Positions 1-8,221 of a stretch of 31,476 bases of DNA are shown one piece after another (the first letter of the stretch is position 1; each line of letters starts with the position of its first letter). Below the pieces are notes generated by a model. It ran no database searches, was not told the origin of the DNA, and worked only from the letters and a program-made list of their open reading frames with translations. A program made the position numbers and the translations under genes. Source of the stretch: Geobacter sp. UBA698 (GTDB lineage: Bacteria > Desulfobacterota > Desulfuromonadia > Geobacterales > Pseudopelobacteraceae); assembly GCA_002298925.1 (NCBI GenBank), contig DBMM01000048.1:41960-73435 (forward strand), read 5' to 3'.

Positions 1-184
1 TGGTATTGGCCGTGCCGAAAAACACGTTCAATTGCCGCCCGGCCGTGGCGAAGTCGTGGGGGTAGCGGGAGAGGTAGACCGAGTAGAGCAGGAACAGACC
101 GCCGAACAGCAGCAGTTCGGTGAACAGGAACAGCCACATGCCGAGTTTGGCTCCGGTGTAGTCCTTGTGATTATTATGGTTCAT
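1..184 (-). CDS. coxC: Cytochrome c oxidase subunit III, N-terminal part (cut by window edge)
   Basis: Only the first 61 codons are inside the window. The visible protein starts MNHNNHKDYTGAKLGMWLFL and continues through one hydrophobic segment (GMWLFLFTELLLFGGLFLLY) typical of the first helix of haem-copper oxidase subunit III. The ATG at 184-182 overlaps the coxA stop codon as ATGA, so the two are probably translationally coupled. Subunit III is an integral inner-membrane protein that stabilises the proton-pumping core of the oxidase. Identification rests on this short stretch plus the position directly after coxA. Confidence 0.85.
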   Translation of the reverse strand, partial: MNHNNHKDYTGAKLGMWLFLFTELLLFGGLFLLYSVYLSRYPHDFATAGRQLNVFFGTANT

Positions 185-1809
185 GGCATGCCCGTGCCCT
201 TAAAGTCATACGGCCCGTGGGTGACCACCGGCTCCTGCTCGAAGTTCTCCGTCGGCGGCGGCGTAGCGACTGACCACTCCAGAGTCGCCCCGCCCCAGGG
301 ATTGCCCACGAACGGTGCGCCCCAAAAGATGCCCCGGAACAGGTTCACCAGCATGATCAGCAACCCGGCCGCCATGATCCAGCTGCCAACGGTAGCTACC
401 AGGTTGAGGCTGGCAAACTCCGGCAGATAGTCATAGTAGCGCCGGGGCATACCCTGCATGCCGAGCACCTGCATGGTGAAGTAGGTAATATTGAACCCGG
501 TGAACAGCAGCGCCCAGGCGACGATGGCCGGTTTCTCGGCATAGCGGCGGCCGTAAAATTTGGGCAGCCAGTAGTGCATGGCGGCAAAGAAGGCGAACCC
601 GGTACCACCGAATATAACGTAGTGGAAATGTCCAACAACAAAATGGGTGTCGTGCACATGGACATTGGTGGCGGCGGCCCCCAGGATCAGCCCGCTCAAC
701 CCGCCGATGGAGAAGAGCAGGATAAAGGAGAGTGCGAACAGCATGGGGGCCTCCAGGGAGATGGAGCCCTTGTAGAGGGTCGTAACCCAGTTGAAGACCT
801 TGATGGCTGAAGGAATGGCGACAACAAAGGTTAAAAACGAAAAGACCAGGATGGCGGTATCGCTCATGCCGCTGGTGAACATGTGATGTCCCCAGACCAG
901 TGAGCCGGCGGCGGCGATGGCCAGGCTGGAAAAAGCGATGAACTTATAGCCGAAAATCGGCTTGCGGGCAAAGACCGGGATGATGTCGGAGATGATCCCC
1001 ATGGCCGGCAGGATCATGATGTAGACCGCCGGGTGGGAATAGATCCAGAACAGGTGCTGGTACATGACCGGGTCGCCACCGCGGGCCGGGTCAAACAGGC
1101 CGGTGCCCAGGGCCCGCTCGGCCATGACCAGCACCAGGGTGATGGCCAGGATCGGCGTGGCCAGAATCTGCACCCAGGCCGTGGCGTACAGCGACCAGAC
1201 AAACAGCGGCAGCCGGCCCCAGCTCATCCCTTCCGCCCTGAGCCGGTGGATGGTGGTGATGAAGTTGAGTCCGGTCAGGATCGCCGAAAAACCGATGATG
1301 AAGACCCCGAACACAGCCAGGGAGACGTTGGTGCCGGTGCGGGCGCTGAAGGGGACGTAGAAGGTCCAGCCGGTGTCGGGCGGCCCGCCGCCAGTGAAGA
1401 GCGAGGTCAGGATGATGGCCGCGCCGCTGATGTATAGCCACCAGGAGAGCAGATTAAGGCGCGGAAAAGCCACATCCCGGGCGCCGATCTGAATCGGCAT
1501 GACCAGATTGCCGAAAGCGCCGGGAATGCCGGGCAGAACGAAGAGAAAAATCATCACCACGCCATGCACGGTGAAGACGGCATTGTAGCTCTCGGGTCCC
1601 ATAATCGTGCGGCCCGGCGCCATCAGTTCGATGCGCAGCAGCAGCCCCAGCAGGACTCCCACCAGAAAGAAACCAACGGTTGAATAGAAATAGAGCAGAC
1701 CGATCCGCTTGTGGTCGGTGGAGAATATCCAGGCGCGGATGCCGCTTTTGCCCGTATCGTTCCAGAAGCTCCCTTGCGGCCCCTGCTCCCGTATTTCAGC
1801 CGGATTCAT
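181..1809 (-). CDS. coxA: Cytochrome c oxidase subunit I, A2-type haem-copper oxidase
   Basis: Catalytic subunit that reduces O2 to water and pumps protons across the inner membrane; 542 residues, many membrane helices. Visible ligands: His82 (VHG) and His396 for the low-spin haem, His259, His308 and His309 for CuB, and His394 for the high-spin haem (HDTHFVVGHFHYV). The helix VI motif is YSHPAVY (257-263) instead of GHPEVY. This Tyr-Ser replacement of the D-channel glutamate is the recognised mark of A2-type oxidases. The D-channel entry GARDVAFPR and a K-channel lysine (AIPSAIKVFNW) are present. A reading from 1881 is possible, but the start at 1809 has a GGAGG site five bases upstream and overlaps the sco stop as ATGA. 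It sits between sco and coxC in one transcription unit. Subunit II is not seen in the window. Confidence 0.97.
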   Translation of the reverse strand: MNPAEIREQGPQGSFWNDTGKSGIRAWIFSTDHKRIGLLYFYSTVGFFLVGVLLGLLLRIELMAPGRTIMGPESYNAVFTVHGVVMIFLFVLPGIPGAFGNLVMPIQIGARDVAFPRLNLLSWWLYISGAAIILTSLFTGGGPPDTGWTFYVPFSARTGTNVSLAVFGVFIIGFSAILTGLNFITTIHRLRAEGMSWGRLPLFVWSLYATAWVQILATPILAITLVLVMAERALGTGLFDPARGGDPVMYQHLFWIYSHPAVYIMILPAMGIISDIIPVFARKPIFGYKFIAFSSLAIAAAGSLVWGHHMFTSGMSDTAILVFSFLTFVVAIPSAIKVFNWVTTLYKGSISLEAPMLFALSFILLFSIGGLSGLILGAAATNVHVHDTHFVVGHFHYVIFGGTGFAFFAAMHYWLPKFYGRRYAEKPAIVAWALLFTGFNITYFTMQVLGMQGMPRRYYDYLPEFASLNLVATVGSWIMAAGLLIMLVNLFRGIFWGAPFVGNPWGGATLEWSVATPPPTENFEQEPVVTHGPYDFKGTGMP

Positions 1810-2654
1810 CGATCCTCCGTAGTATGCCGTTTGCGGACCTTCCCCGTCAGCAGCAGAAACCCCAGAAAAGAGCCCGCGCAAAGGATGACCACCGTGGCGC
1901 TTACCCGCAACAGATTGAAGACATAGGTCTTGTTGGCGGGGTCAAAGGTGAAGCAGTAGTCCACCACCCTGCGGATGGTCGTCCCGACCCGCCCCTCCCG
2001 CGCCTCGATCAACGCCAGGGTCAGGTCCTTGGCCAGAAAAGTGGTTCCGTACAGGTAGCGGACAATGGTTCCGTCTCCGGCAATCACCAGGCTTGCCACC
2101 GGATGGACGAAATCGCGCCCCTTGCGCTGAAAATGGTAGCCGGCAGAATCGGTCAGACGCCGTATGCTGGCGGCGTCGCCGGTCAGGAAACGCCACCCCT
2201 GCTGCGGAAAAGGGGCATTCATGGCGGTCAGGTACATGCGCTGGTAACGGGCCGCCAGTTGCGGGGTTTCGGTTTCGTCGATACTGATGGAAATGACCCG
2301 GTAGTCAACATTCGGCGTGCGCTTCAACGTCGGCAAGACGCGGGCCATTCCGCTCTGGAGGTAATTGCAGACATTGGTACAGCTGTAGTAGACCGGCAGG
2401 ATGATGGTCGGACCGGAAACCAGGGCACCCAGGCGCACCGGCCGGCCGGATTCGTCGCGGAAGGTGATGTCCAGGGGGATCAGCGAGCCAAGCTTCTCAT
2501 CCAGCCCCACCCCCGTTACCTCGCCCTGGGGCAGCTCCTGGTGCGCCCCTTCACTGTGGGCAGAAGCATGGCAGGGGTGCAACGCCAGCGACAAGAGCAG
2601 TGTGGCCAACAAAGCGTATCCCCAGCGATAAAATTTTCCGTTTTTCTGCATCAT
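1806..2654 (-). CDS. sco: Sco1/SenC-family copper chaperone for cytochrome oxidase
   Basis: Membrane-anchored thioredoxin-fold protein expected to deliver copper to the CuA or CuB site of the oxidase encoded next to it. The 282-residue product has an N-terminal signal or anchor (residues about 11-30). The Sco metal motif is CTNVC (Cys92, Cys96), with the conserved distal His184 in DFVHPVAS. Unusually for a simple Sco protein it also has a C-terminal extension with a second hydrophobic segment (VSATVVILCAGSFLGFLLLTG, about 252-272), so it may be anchored at both ends. The start is ATGATG at 2654/2651 with only a weak upstream purine stretch. The stop overlaps the coxA start by four bases, which ties chaperone and oxidase expression together. 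Confidence 0.93.
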   Translation of the reverse strand: MMQKNGKFYRWGYALLATLLLSLALHPCHASAHSEGAHQELPQGEVTGVGLDEKLGSLIPLDITFRDESGRPVRLGALVSGPTIILPVYYSCTNVCNYLQSGMARVLPTLKRTPNVDYRVISISIDETETPQLAARYQRMYLTAMNAPFPQQGWRFLTGDAASIRRLTDSAGYHFQRKGRDFVHPVASLVIAGDGTIVRYLYGTTFLAKDLTLALIEAREGRVGTTIRRVVDYCFTFDPANKTYVFNLLRVSATVVILCAGSFLGFLLLTGKVRKRHTTEDR

Positions 2655-2738
2655 TGACCGTCATCCCGTCTTGTCAGCAACCGGCCCTGCACCATAAGGG
2701 CGGCCGATCGCATGCTTGCCTCCAGCGCGCCGCCCGGC

Positions 2739-3617
2739 TCAGGCCAGATTGAAATTATTCTGATAAGCCATCAGCGTGTTGATCATCAGGGCCGCCACCG
2801 TCATCCGGCCGACGCCGCCCGGTACCGGGGTGATCCAGGAACATTTTCCGGCCACATGTTCGAAATCCACGTCACCTACGATTTTGCCGTTCTCCAGCCG
2901 GTTGATGCCCACATCGATCATCACGACCCCCTCCTTGACCATATCCTCGGTAATGAAGCCGGGGATGCCGACCGCCACGATGACGATGTCGGCCCGCCGG
3001 GTCTCGTCCAGCAGCAGCTCCCGCGGAGTCTCGATATGAGCCAGGGTGACCGTGGCATTGCCGATGTCGAAATCGTTGGACAGCATGATCGAGATCGGCT
3101 TGCCGACGATGTTGGACCTGCCGATAACGACGCAATGCTTGCCCTTGACAGGAATATTGTAATACTGAAGCAGCTTGCAGATGCCATAGGCAGTGGCAGG
3201 CCGGAAGGCCTTCTGCCCGAGGGTCATGCGGCCGAAGTTGGTTGGATGGAACCCGTCGATATCCTTTTCAGGGGAGATGGCATTGATGACGTTCTGCTGG
3301 TTGATATGCCTGGGAAGGGGCAACTGGACGATCAGGCCGTCGGTGGTCGGGTCATTGTTGATGGTAGCCACCCGCTCCAGCAGCTCCGCCTCACTGATGG
3401 TATCCGGCAGCCGGATCAGGACACTTTCAAAGCCGGCCTTCTCGCAGGATCCGACCTTGGATTTGACATACGACTCACTGGGGGCATGTTTGCCCACCAG
3501 AATAATGGTCATGTGCGGCTTGCGCAGACCAGACTCCACATAGCCGGTTACTTTCCTGGCAATATCGGTAACGAGACTTTCAGCACACTTCTTGCCGTCC
3601 AGCAGTTTCATTTTCAT
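2739..3617 (-). CDS. folD: Bifunctional methylenetetrahydrofolate dehydrogenase / methenyltetrahydrofolate cyclohydrolase
   Basis: Cytosolic one-carbon enzyme that interconverts 5,10-methylene-, 5,10-methenyl- and 10-formyl-tetrahydrofolate using NADP. The 292-residue length is normal. Catalytic residues fall at the numbering known from E. coli FolD: Tyr50 and Lys54 (SYVKSK), Gln98 (QLPLPRH) and Asp121 (PEKDIDGF). The dinucleotide-binding loop VIGRSNIVGKP is at 164-174. The C-terminal signature reads TPVPGGVGRMT, with Arg271 where most family members have Pro. The start at 3617 was chosen over 3662 because GAGGG lies just upstream and the protein then aligns with the family N-terminus. It precedes sco with an 84-base gap and may be co-transcribed, although the functions are unrelated. 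Confidence 0.96.
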   Translation of the reverse strand: MKMKLLDGKKCAESLVTDIARKVTGYVESGLRKPHMTIILVGKHAPSESYVKSKVGSCEKAGFESVLIRLPDTISEAELLERVATINNDPTTDGLIVQLPLPRHINQQNVINAISPEKDIDGFHPTNFGRMTLGQKAFRPATAYGICKLLQYYNIPVKGKHCVVIGRSNIVGKPISIMLSNDFDIGNATVTLAHIETPRELLLDETRRADIVIVAVGIPGFITEDMVKEGVVMIDVGINRLENGKIVGDVDFEHVAGKCSWITPVPGGVGRMTVAALMINTLMAYQNNFNLA

Positions 3618-3713
3618 GTTTTCCCTCGCTCGGCAGCCAGTGCCGCCGGTAATGACAAGCACAATACATGCTAGTACTTATCACAAAAAACAGGCGACAG
3701 AAACATTTACGAC

Positions 3714-3748
3714 AAAAAAACAGGGGCCGTCCACCCGGGACAACCCCC
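3714..3748 (-). terminator. Probable intrinsic terminator after the YidB-like gene
   Basis: Read on the minus strand, an interrupted GC-rich hairpin (CCCC 3744-3747 with GGGG 3723-3726, and GTCC/GGAC around a five-base loop) is followed by CTG and a run of seven T. It lies 35 bases past the stop of the YidB-like gene and separates it from folD. The stem is imperfect, so strength is uncertain. Confidence 0.55.
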
Positions 3749-3782
3749 AATTCACGAGACAGCCTTGCTGATGTGGCCCTCC

Positions 3783-4193
3783 TCAGGACATCTTGCCACG
3801 CAGAAAACCCAGCCCCTGTGCCAGCAGACCGCCTTCAGGCACGCTGCCATCCGGTGTCAGGTGGTCGACGATGCCCGGCAGATGTTCCGCCAGCTTGGAA
3901 CTGACTTCATCAGTTGACAGGCCGGCCTTGGCAGCAAGTTGCTGGATGGCGTCGCCGCCCAGTACCTGCTGGATCTGTTCGGCATTGATGGGCAGATTTT
4001 GACCCGTGCCGACCCATGAGGAAACTACGTCGCCCAGCCCTTTCTCCTTGAAGGTATTCACCAGGCCGCTCAAACCGCCCGACTCACTGCTCCCCAGCAT
4101 CTCCAGCACGCCCTGCATGAGGCCGGACTGCTCACTGCCGCCACCACCAAAAAGCCCCGTGGCCTTACCGGCCAACTCATCAAAAAGCCCCAT
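3783..4193 (-). CDS. YidB-like DUF937 protein
   Basis: A 136-residue soluble protein beginning MGLFDELAGKATGLFGGGG, with Gly/Ser/Gln-rich low-complexity sections and the helical DUF937 core (INAEQIQQVLGGDAIQQLAAKAGLS, then a segment ending LPGIVDHLTPDG). This is the organisation of E. coli YidB and relatives, whose function is not established. No signal peptide or membrane segment is visible. The start at 4193 is supported by GGGAGG six bases upstream; the longer reading to 4229 would place the ribosome site inside the gene. It lies 39 bases after the small secreted protein gene and is probably co-transcribed with it. Confidence 0.85.
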   Translation of the reverse strand: MGLFDELAGKATGLFGGGGSEQSGLMQGVLEMLGSSESGGLSGLVNTFKEKGLGDVVSSWVGTGQNLPINAEQIQQVLGGDAIQQLAAKAGLSTDEVSSKLAEHLPGIVDHLTPDGSVPEGGLLAQGLGFLRGKMS

Positions 4194-4232
4194 ATACGAC
4201 CTCCCTGAATCCGTTTTAAAAACCCTCAAGCG

Positions 4233-4502
4233 CTACTTCTTCTTGGCGGTCTCCTTGGCCTCGATGGTGGCCGCCTTCATGGTGTAGGTAACCGTCACCT
4301 TGGTACCCACCTTGAGATCGCCGCTGACCTTGGTATCCTTGTCCCTGGCGACTTCCCACTTCTCCTTGCCCTTCTGGACCACCACGACATCATCCTTGAC
4401 CTCCAGTACCGGACCGGTCACCTGGTAGGTCTTCGTACCGGCCGCCATGGCCGTGGTAACAGCCATCAACGCAATCCCCGCAAACAGTGCTGCAATCTTC
4501 AT
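4233..4502 (-). CDS. Small secreted protein of unknown function
   Basis: Predicted 89 residues with a clear signal peptide (MKIAALFAGIALMAVTTAMA, cleavage after AMA). The mature part of about 69 residues is rich in Lys, Val and Thr and alternates hydrophobic and polar residues (VLEVKDDVVVVQKG, VGTKVTVTYTM), suggesting a small beta-barrel or OB-like fold in the periplasm. The C-terminus is Lys-rich (KETAKKK). AGGAGG lies upstream of the ATG with good spacing. I recognise no named family. It is the first gene of a probable two-gene unit with the YidB-like gene. Confidence 0.8.
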   Translation of the reverse strand: MKIAALFAGIALMAVTTAMAAGTKTYQVTGPVLEVKDDVVVVQKGKEKWEVARDKDTKVSGDLKVGTKVTVTYTMKAATIEAKETAKKK

Positions 4503-4941
4503 ATCATCCTCCTCTGGGTTGATGTATCAGCCGGGCAATGGCCGCCTGATGTAAATATTCCATAAATCAGTGCAGAGATTCTCCCGAACAACTGCCTGGC
4601 GATCACATGACCGGAACGTTACTTTAACAAGATACCAGGAAATCAGCATTTTCCAAGCAGAACCAGCGTTTGTTCAAATCAACAGGTCTGAGCAACGCAT
4701 CGTCAAATAACGTTAACAAAACATCATTTTTCTGCGACATCCGCATTGCAAAGCACTAATACCTGGCATTCGCCCAAAGCCGGAAAACTACCGCTCCGTC
4801 AAACAACAAAACAACGTACTTTTTTTCAACAAAATTAAACTGGAAATGTTATACATTAAAAATTCCGGCCGGGATCTTTTCCCGGCGTTGGCAGAACGTA
4901 TTCGACCGCCAATGGCGGTCAGGCACGCAGAGGTTGGGTTA
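4503..4941. other. Divergent intergenic region between the small secreted protein and cheB
   Basis: A 439-base AT-richer gap holding the outgoing promoters of the minus-strand small protein and the plus-strand cheB unit. On the plus strand TTATAC at 4849-4854 is a possible -10, with a weak -35-like TTCAAC at 4825-4830. Two hairpins in the cheB leader are listed separately. Between 4560 and 4800 I see no convincing gene or RNA. Confidence 0.5.
4868..4920 (+). promoter_or_regulatory. Two tandem hairpins in the cheB leader
   Basis: The first hairpin pairs GCCGGGA (4868-4874) with TCCCGGC (4880-4886) around a five-base loop. The second pairs GACCGCC (4904-4910) with GGCGGTC (4914-4920) around AAT. 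Neither is followed by a T-run, so they are not ordinary terminators. They sit 21 bases before the chosen cheB start and could shape translation or be protein-binding operators. Confidence 0.45.
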
Positions 4942-5505
4942 ATGCCGAACGTCAACATCGTGGTCATCGGTTCATCCACCGGCGGACTGAAAATCCTTGA
5001 GGAAATCTTTCCTCGCCTGCCGGTCCTGAAGGCCGCCATTATCATTGTGCAGCACATCACCCCGGTAATCGACCAGGCATTTGCCAGCTCACTGTCGCGG
5101 GTATCACCAATGCCGGTCAATCTTGCGAGCAATGGGCAAATCCTGCAGAATGGACAGGTATACCTGGCCCCCGGCGGCCAACACCTCTCCCTGATCAATA
5201 ATCAGAAGATAAACCTCTTCCAAGGCGAAAAGGTCAATTCCGTCTGCCCCTCCATTGATGTAGCCATGAAATCAATCGTTCGCCCCGCGGGTGCCCGACT
5301 GAGCGGAGTTATTCTGACCGGCATGGGGTGCGATGGAGCCGCGGGCATCGCTCATATCAAGTCGCATGGCGGCATCACCATCGCACAGGACCAGAATACG
5401 AGCGTGATTTACGGCATGCCCAAGGCGGCGGCAGAAACAGGCAGGATCGACTTCATCCTGCCGACGGAGCGGATCAGCGACAAGCTTACCGAACTTTTTG
5501 GATAA
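4942..5505 (+). CDS. cheB: Stand-alone CheB-type methylesterase domain (no receiver domain)
   Basis: Predicted 187 residues consisting only of the CheB catalytic domain, which removes methyl groups from chemoreceptor glutamates and deamidates glutamines. The catalytic triad is visible: Ser12 in GSSTGG, His38 in IVQH, Asp131 in GMGCDGAAG. The family motif YGMPKAA follows. Classical CheB has an N-terminal phosphorylatable receiver domain of about 120 residues; here it is absent. A longer reading from 4846 does not encode it and runs through the leader hairpins. AGAGG lies about nine bases before the ATG. The next gene, 30 bases downstream, is a chemoreceptor, which is the likely substrate. Confidence 0.9.
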   Translation: MPNVNIVVIGSSTGGLKILEEIFPRLPVLKAAIIIVQHITPVIDQAFASSLSRVSPMPVNLASNGQILQNGQVYLAPGGQHLSLINNQKINLFQGEKVNSVCPSIDVAMKSIVRPAGARLSGVILTGMGCDGAAGIAHIKSHGGITIAQDQNTSVIYGMPKAAAETGRIDFILPTERISDKLTELFG

Positions 5506-5535
5506 AATCATATAAAACGAACAAAGGAGCCAAAC

Positions 5536-7251
5536 ATGCAAATCAAACGATTCAAACACTGGTGCATTCAATGCAAGATCATGACTATCACGATAGTGAG
5601 TGTGCTGTTCATGCTGGCTGGACTGTTTTTCTATCTCCTGCCGGTTATCGAAGGCAAGATCATGAAGGAGAAGATGGATGCAACCCGGCACGTAATCGAA
5701 ATGGCCATGGGGATAGTCGAGCAGCAAGATGCAGAAGTCCGGGCAGGTAAGATGTCGCTGGAACAGGCTCAAAAAGAGGCTGCCGAACATATTTCCAAAC
5801 TGCGCTACGAGAAGAAGGAGTATGTCTGGATCAATGACCTGGGCAAACCGGTCCCCAAAATGGTGATGCATCCCATCATGCCCAACCTGAACGGCAAGAC
5901 GATTGATGACCCCAAGTTCAGCAAGGCGACCGGCGCCCGTGACGGACTGGACGGCACGCTCAGGAAACTGAACAATGACAACCTGTTTGTCGCTTTCAAC
6001 GAAGTATGCGAACGGGCCGGCCACGGCTTTGTAAACTACGAGTGGGCCAAGCCCAAGGAAGGGGGAGGCTCGACCTCTGAACTCTACCCGAAACTATCCT
6101 ATGTCAAGCTTTACAAACCCTGGGGCTGGGTACTGGGCAGCGGCATCTACGTGGATGATGTCCAGAAGGATGTCAATAACATCAAATGGATGTTTCTGGG
6201 ACTGAACCTGTTCATCGCCATTGCCAGCCTGCTGCTGGCCTATTCCGTCAGCCGCGGCATCACCAGGACCCTCGGTTATGTGGCCAGCAACCTGGACGAG
6301 ATGGCCAGCGGCGGCGGCGACCTGACGCGCCGTCTCACTGTTGACCGCAATGATGAAACCGGTTCGCTGGCCACATCGTTCAACCGTTTCCTGGACAACC
6401 TGAAAGCGATCGTGGTCCGCATCAACCAGAATGCGGTCGAAGTGGCCTCATCGGCGGACCAGCTCAACTCGACCTCAGCCGACATCGCCACGGGCACTGA
6501 AAAGGCCGCCACACAGTCCACTTCCGTGGCCATCGCCTGCGAAGAAATGGCGGCGACATCTGCCGAGATTGCCAATAACTGCATCAGAACCGTTGAAATT
6601 TCCAACCGTGCCACCCTGACAGCCAAAAACGGCTCCGAGGTGGTCAGCCACGCCGTGCACAGCATCCAGCGCATCGCCGACAAGGTCCAGGAGAGCGCCA
6701 GAACGGTGGAATCGCTCGGGGCGCGTTCCGAACAGATCGGCAACATCGTCGGCACCATTGAAGACATCGCAGACCAGACCAACCTGCTGGCCCTCAACGC
6801 CGCCATCGAGGCGGCCCGCGCCGGCGAGCAGGGGCGCGGCTTTGCGGTTGTCGCCGACGAGGTCCGCGCCCTGGCGGAACGCACCACCAGGGCCACCAGA
6901 GAGATCGGTGAAATGATCAAGACCATCCAGAAGGAGACCAAATCGGCTGTGGCCGCCATGGAAGAGGGGGTCAAGGAGGTCGAACGCGGCACCGAGGACG
7001 CCTCCCGTTCCGGCAGAGCACTGGAGGAGATCCTGGAGCAGGTCGGCGACGTGACCAGCCAGATCAACCAGATCGCCACGGCGGCAGAGCAGCAGACCGC
7101 CACCACCAATGAAATCAGCAAGAGCATGCATGAGATCACCGGAGTCGTCAGCGACGCATCCCACAGTTCGCAGCAAACTGCCGCATCAGCCAACCAGCTG
7201 GCAGCAATGGCGGATGAACTCAAGAAAATTGTGGCTCAGTTCCGCATGTAG
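5536..7251 (+). CDS. Methyl-accepting chemotaxis protein with a Cache sensor domain
   Basis: Transmembrane chemoreceptor of 571 residues. Order: TM1 (about 15-37), periplasmic single-Cache-type domain (about 40-205; YVWINDLGKPVPKMVMHP, then YVKLYKPWGWVLGSGIYVDDV), TM2 (about 212-234), HAMP (about 235-290) and the long cytoplasmic coiled coil. The invariant signalling tip is present (IEDIADQTNLLALNAAIEAARAGEQGRGF without gaps, about 414-442). Cache domains of this type usually bind small organic acids or similar ligands, but the ligand cannot be read here. There is no C-terminal pentapeptide for tethering CheR/CheB. AAGGAG precedes the ATG. It follows cheB by 30 bases, so receptor and methylesterase are probably made together. 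Confidence 0.95.
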   Translation: MQIKRFKHWCIQCKIMTITIVSVLFMLAGLFFYLLPVIEGKIMKEKMDATRHVIEMAMGIVEQQDAEVRAGKMSLEQAQKEAAEHISKLRYEKKEYVWINDLGKPVPKMVMHPIMPNLNGKTIDDPKFSKATGARDGLDGTLRKLNNDNLFVAFNEVCERAGHGFVNYEWAKPKEGGGSTSELYPKLSYVKLYKPWGWVLGSGIYVDDVQKDVNNIKWMFLGLNLFIAIASLLLAYSVSRGITRTLGYVASNLDEMASGGGDLTRRLTVDRNDETGSLATSFNRFLDNLKAIVVRINQNAVEVASSADQLNSTSADIATGTEKAATQSTSVAIACEEMAATSAEIANNCIRTVEISNRATLTAKNGSEVVSHAVHSIQRIADKVQESARTVESLGARSEQIGNIVGTIEDIADQTNLLALNAAIEAARAGEQGRGFAVVADEVRALAERTTRATREIGEMIKTIQKETKSAVAAMEEGVKEVERGTEDASRSGRALEEILEQVGDVTSQINQIATAAEQQTATTNEISKSMHEITGVVSDASHSSQQTAASANQLAAMADELKKIVAQFRM

Positions 7252-7280
7252 CCTCCGTCGACAGAAACTGAAACTGTCAA

Positions 7281-7318
7281 GGGGCGTCTGCCGTGCAAAC
7301 AGGGCAGACGCCCCTTTT
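7281..7318 (+). terminator. Strong intrinsic terminator after the chemoreceptor
   Basis: A perfect 12-bp stem, GGGGCGTCTGCC (7281-7292) with GGCAGACGCCCC (7303-7314), has a ten-base loop and is followed by TTTT. It ends the cheB-receptor unit. Confidence 0.9.
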
Positions 7319-7355
7319 GGATTGTGGTAAGATTGTAAAAAAAACGGGAGACACC

Positions 7356-8090
7356 ATGAAACGCTACTATTTGCCGATGGTTACACTGGTCATGCTGCTC
7401 GTCATGCAGGCAGTGCCGGTGCGGGCCGGTTTCTTCGATGACCTGACAAAGGGCCTGGGAGTAACACTTCCATCCGGTGACAGCCTGGACAACCCGACGA
7501 TTGTCAAAGGACTGAAAGAGGCGCTCTCCACCGGCACCACCCGGGCAGTCACATCCGTATCGCAGCCGGGCGGTTACTTCAATAACGATATGATCAAGAT
7601 TCTCCTGCCGGAGAACATCCGTATAGCCGCCGACCTGATGGGAGCATTGGGGTACCAGCAACAGGTGGACGATTTAGTGCTCGGCATGAACCGGGCAGCT
7701 GAAAAAGCCGCTCCCAAGGCGACCGAACATTTCGTGGCTGCGCTCAAGGAGATGAACTTTGACGATGCCCGCGGGATACTGAACGGCGGCCCCACCTCCG
7801 CGACCGAGTATTTCAAGAAGAAAACCGGAGACAAGATCTTTTCCTCCTTCAAACCGGTGGTAGCTGCGAGCATGCAGGATGTGGGCGTGGCCCGCAGCTA
7901 CAAGCAGGTGGTGGAAAAAATCGAGTCCCTGCCCCTGGTCGGTCCGGCAGCGTCGCTCGACCTTGACAAGTACGTCACGACCAAAGCGGTAGACGGTCTG
8001 TTCAGCATGCTCGGTGAAGAGGAGAAAAAGATCAGGACCGATCCGCTGGCCCGCAGCACGGAACTGCTGAAAAATGTCTTCGGCAGATAG
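7356..8090 (+). CDS. Secreted DUF4197 protein
   Basis: Predicted 244 residues with a signal peptide (MKRYYLPMVTLVMLLVMQAVPVRA, cleavage before GFFDDL). The mature part matches the DUF4197 pattern: FFDDLTKGLG near the start, a run of amphipathic helices (ALKEALSTGTTRAV; MNRAAEKAAPKA; AALKEMNFDDARGILNGG), the segment ATEYFKKKTGDKI, and a C-terminal VDGLFSMLGEEEKKIRTDP. The family is periplasmic and mostly helical; its role is unknown. The start at 7356 was chosen over 7293 because GGGAG lies upstream and the signal peptide then starts correctly. It stands alone after the terminator of the chemoreceptor unit. Confidence 0.88.
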   Translation: MKRYYLPMVTLVMLLVMQAVPVRAGFFDDLTKGLGVTLPSGDSLDNPTIVKGLKEALSTGTTRAVTSVSQPGGYFNNDMIKILLPENIRIAADLMGALGYQQQVDDLVLGMNRAAEKAAPKATEHFVAALKEMNFDDARGILNGGPTSATEYFKKKTGDKIFSSFKPVVAASMQDVGVARSYKQVVEKIESLPLVGPAASLDLDKYVTTKAVDGLFSMLGEEEKKIRTDPLARSTELLKNVFGR

Positions 8091-8221
8091 GCGGAAATCA
8101 GCCATAATTCCCGCACAGCTAGCCGTAAAATATAGTTGATTCCTCCCCTGAATCATGCTACCCATGCCTCAATCCAGTTTTTCTTGCCATCCGCCATGCA
8201 AACAAAAATGGGGGCAATACC

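Noticed and set aside
1680..2657. Long plus-strand ORF of 325 codons over coxA and sco
   Set aside because: It is antisense to two well-recognised genes, has low-complexity Arg/Gln-rich content and no ribosome site; a shadow of high-GC coding.
2712..3674. Plus-strand ORF of 320 codons over folD
   Set aside because: Antisense to folD, no domain pattern, His/Asp-rich as expected from the complement of a real gene.
4868..4920. c-di-GMP riboswitch before cheB
   Set aside because: The hairpins lack the conserved unpaired motifs I would expect for GEMM-type riboswitches.
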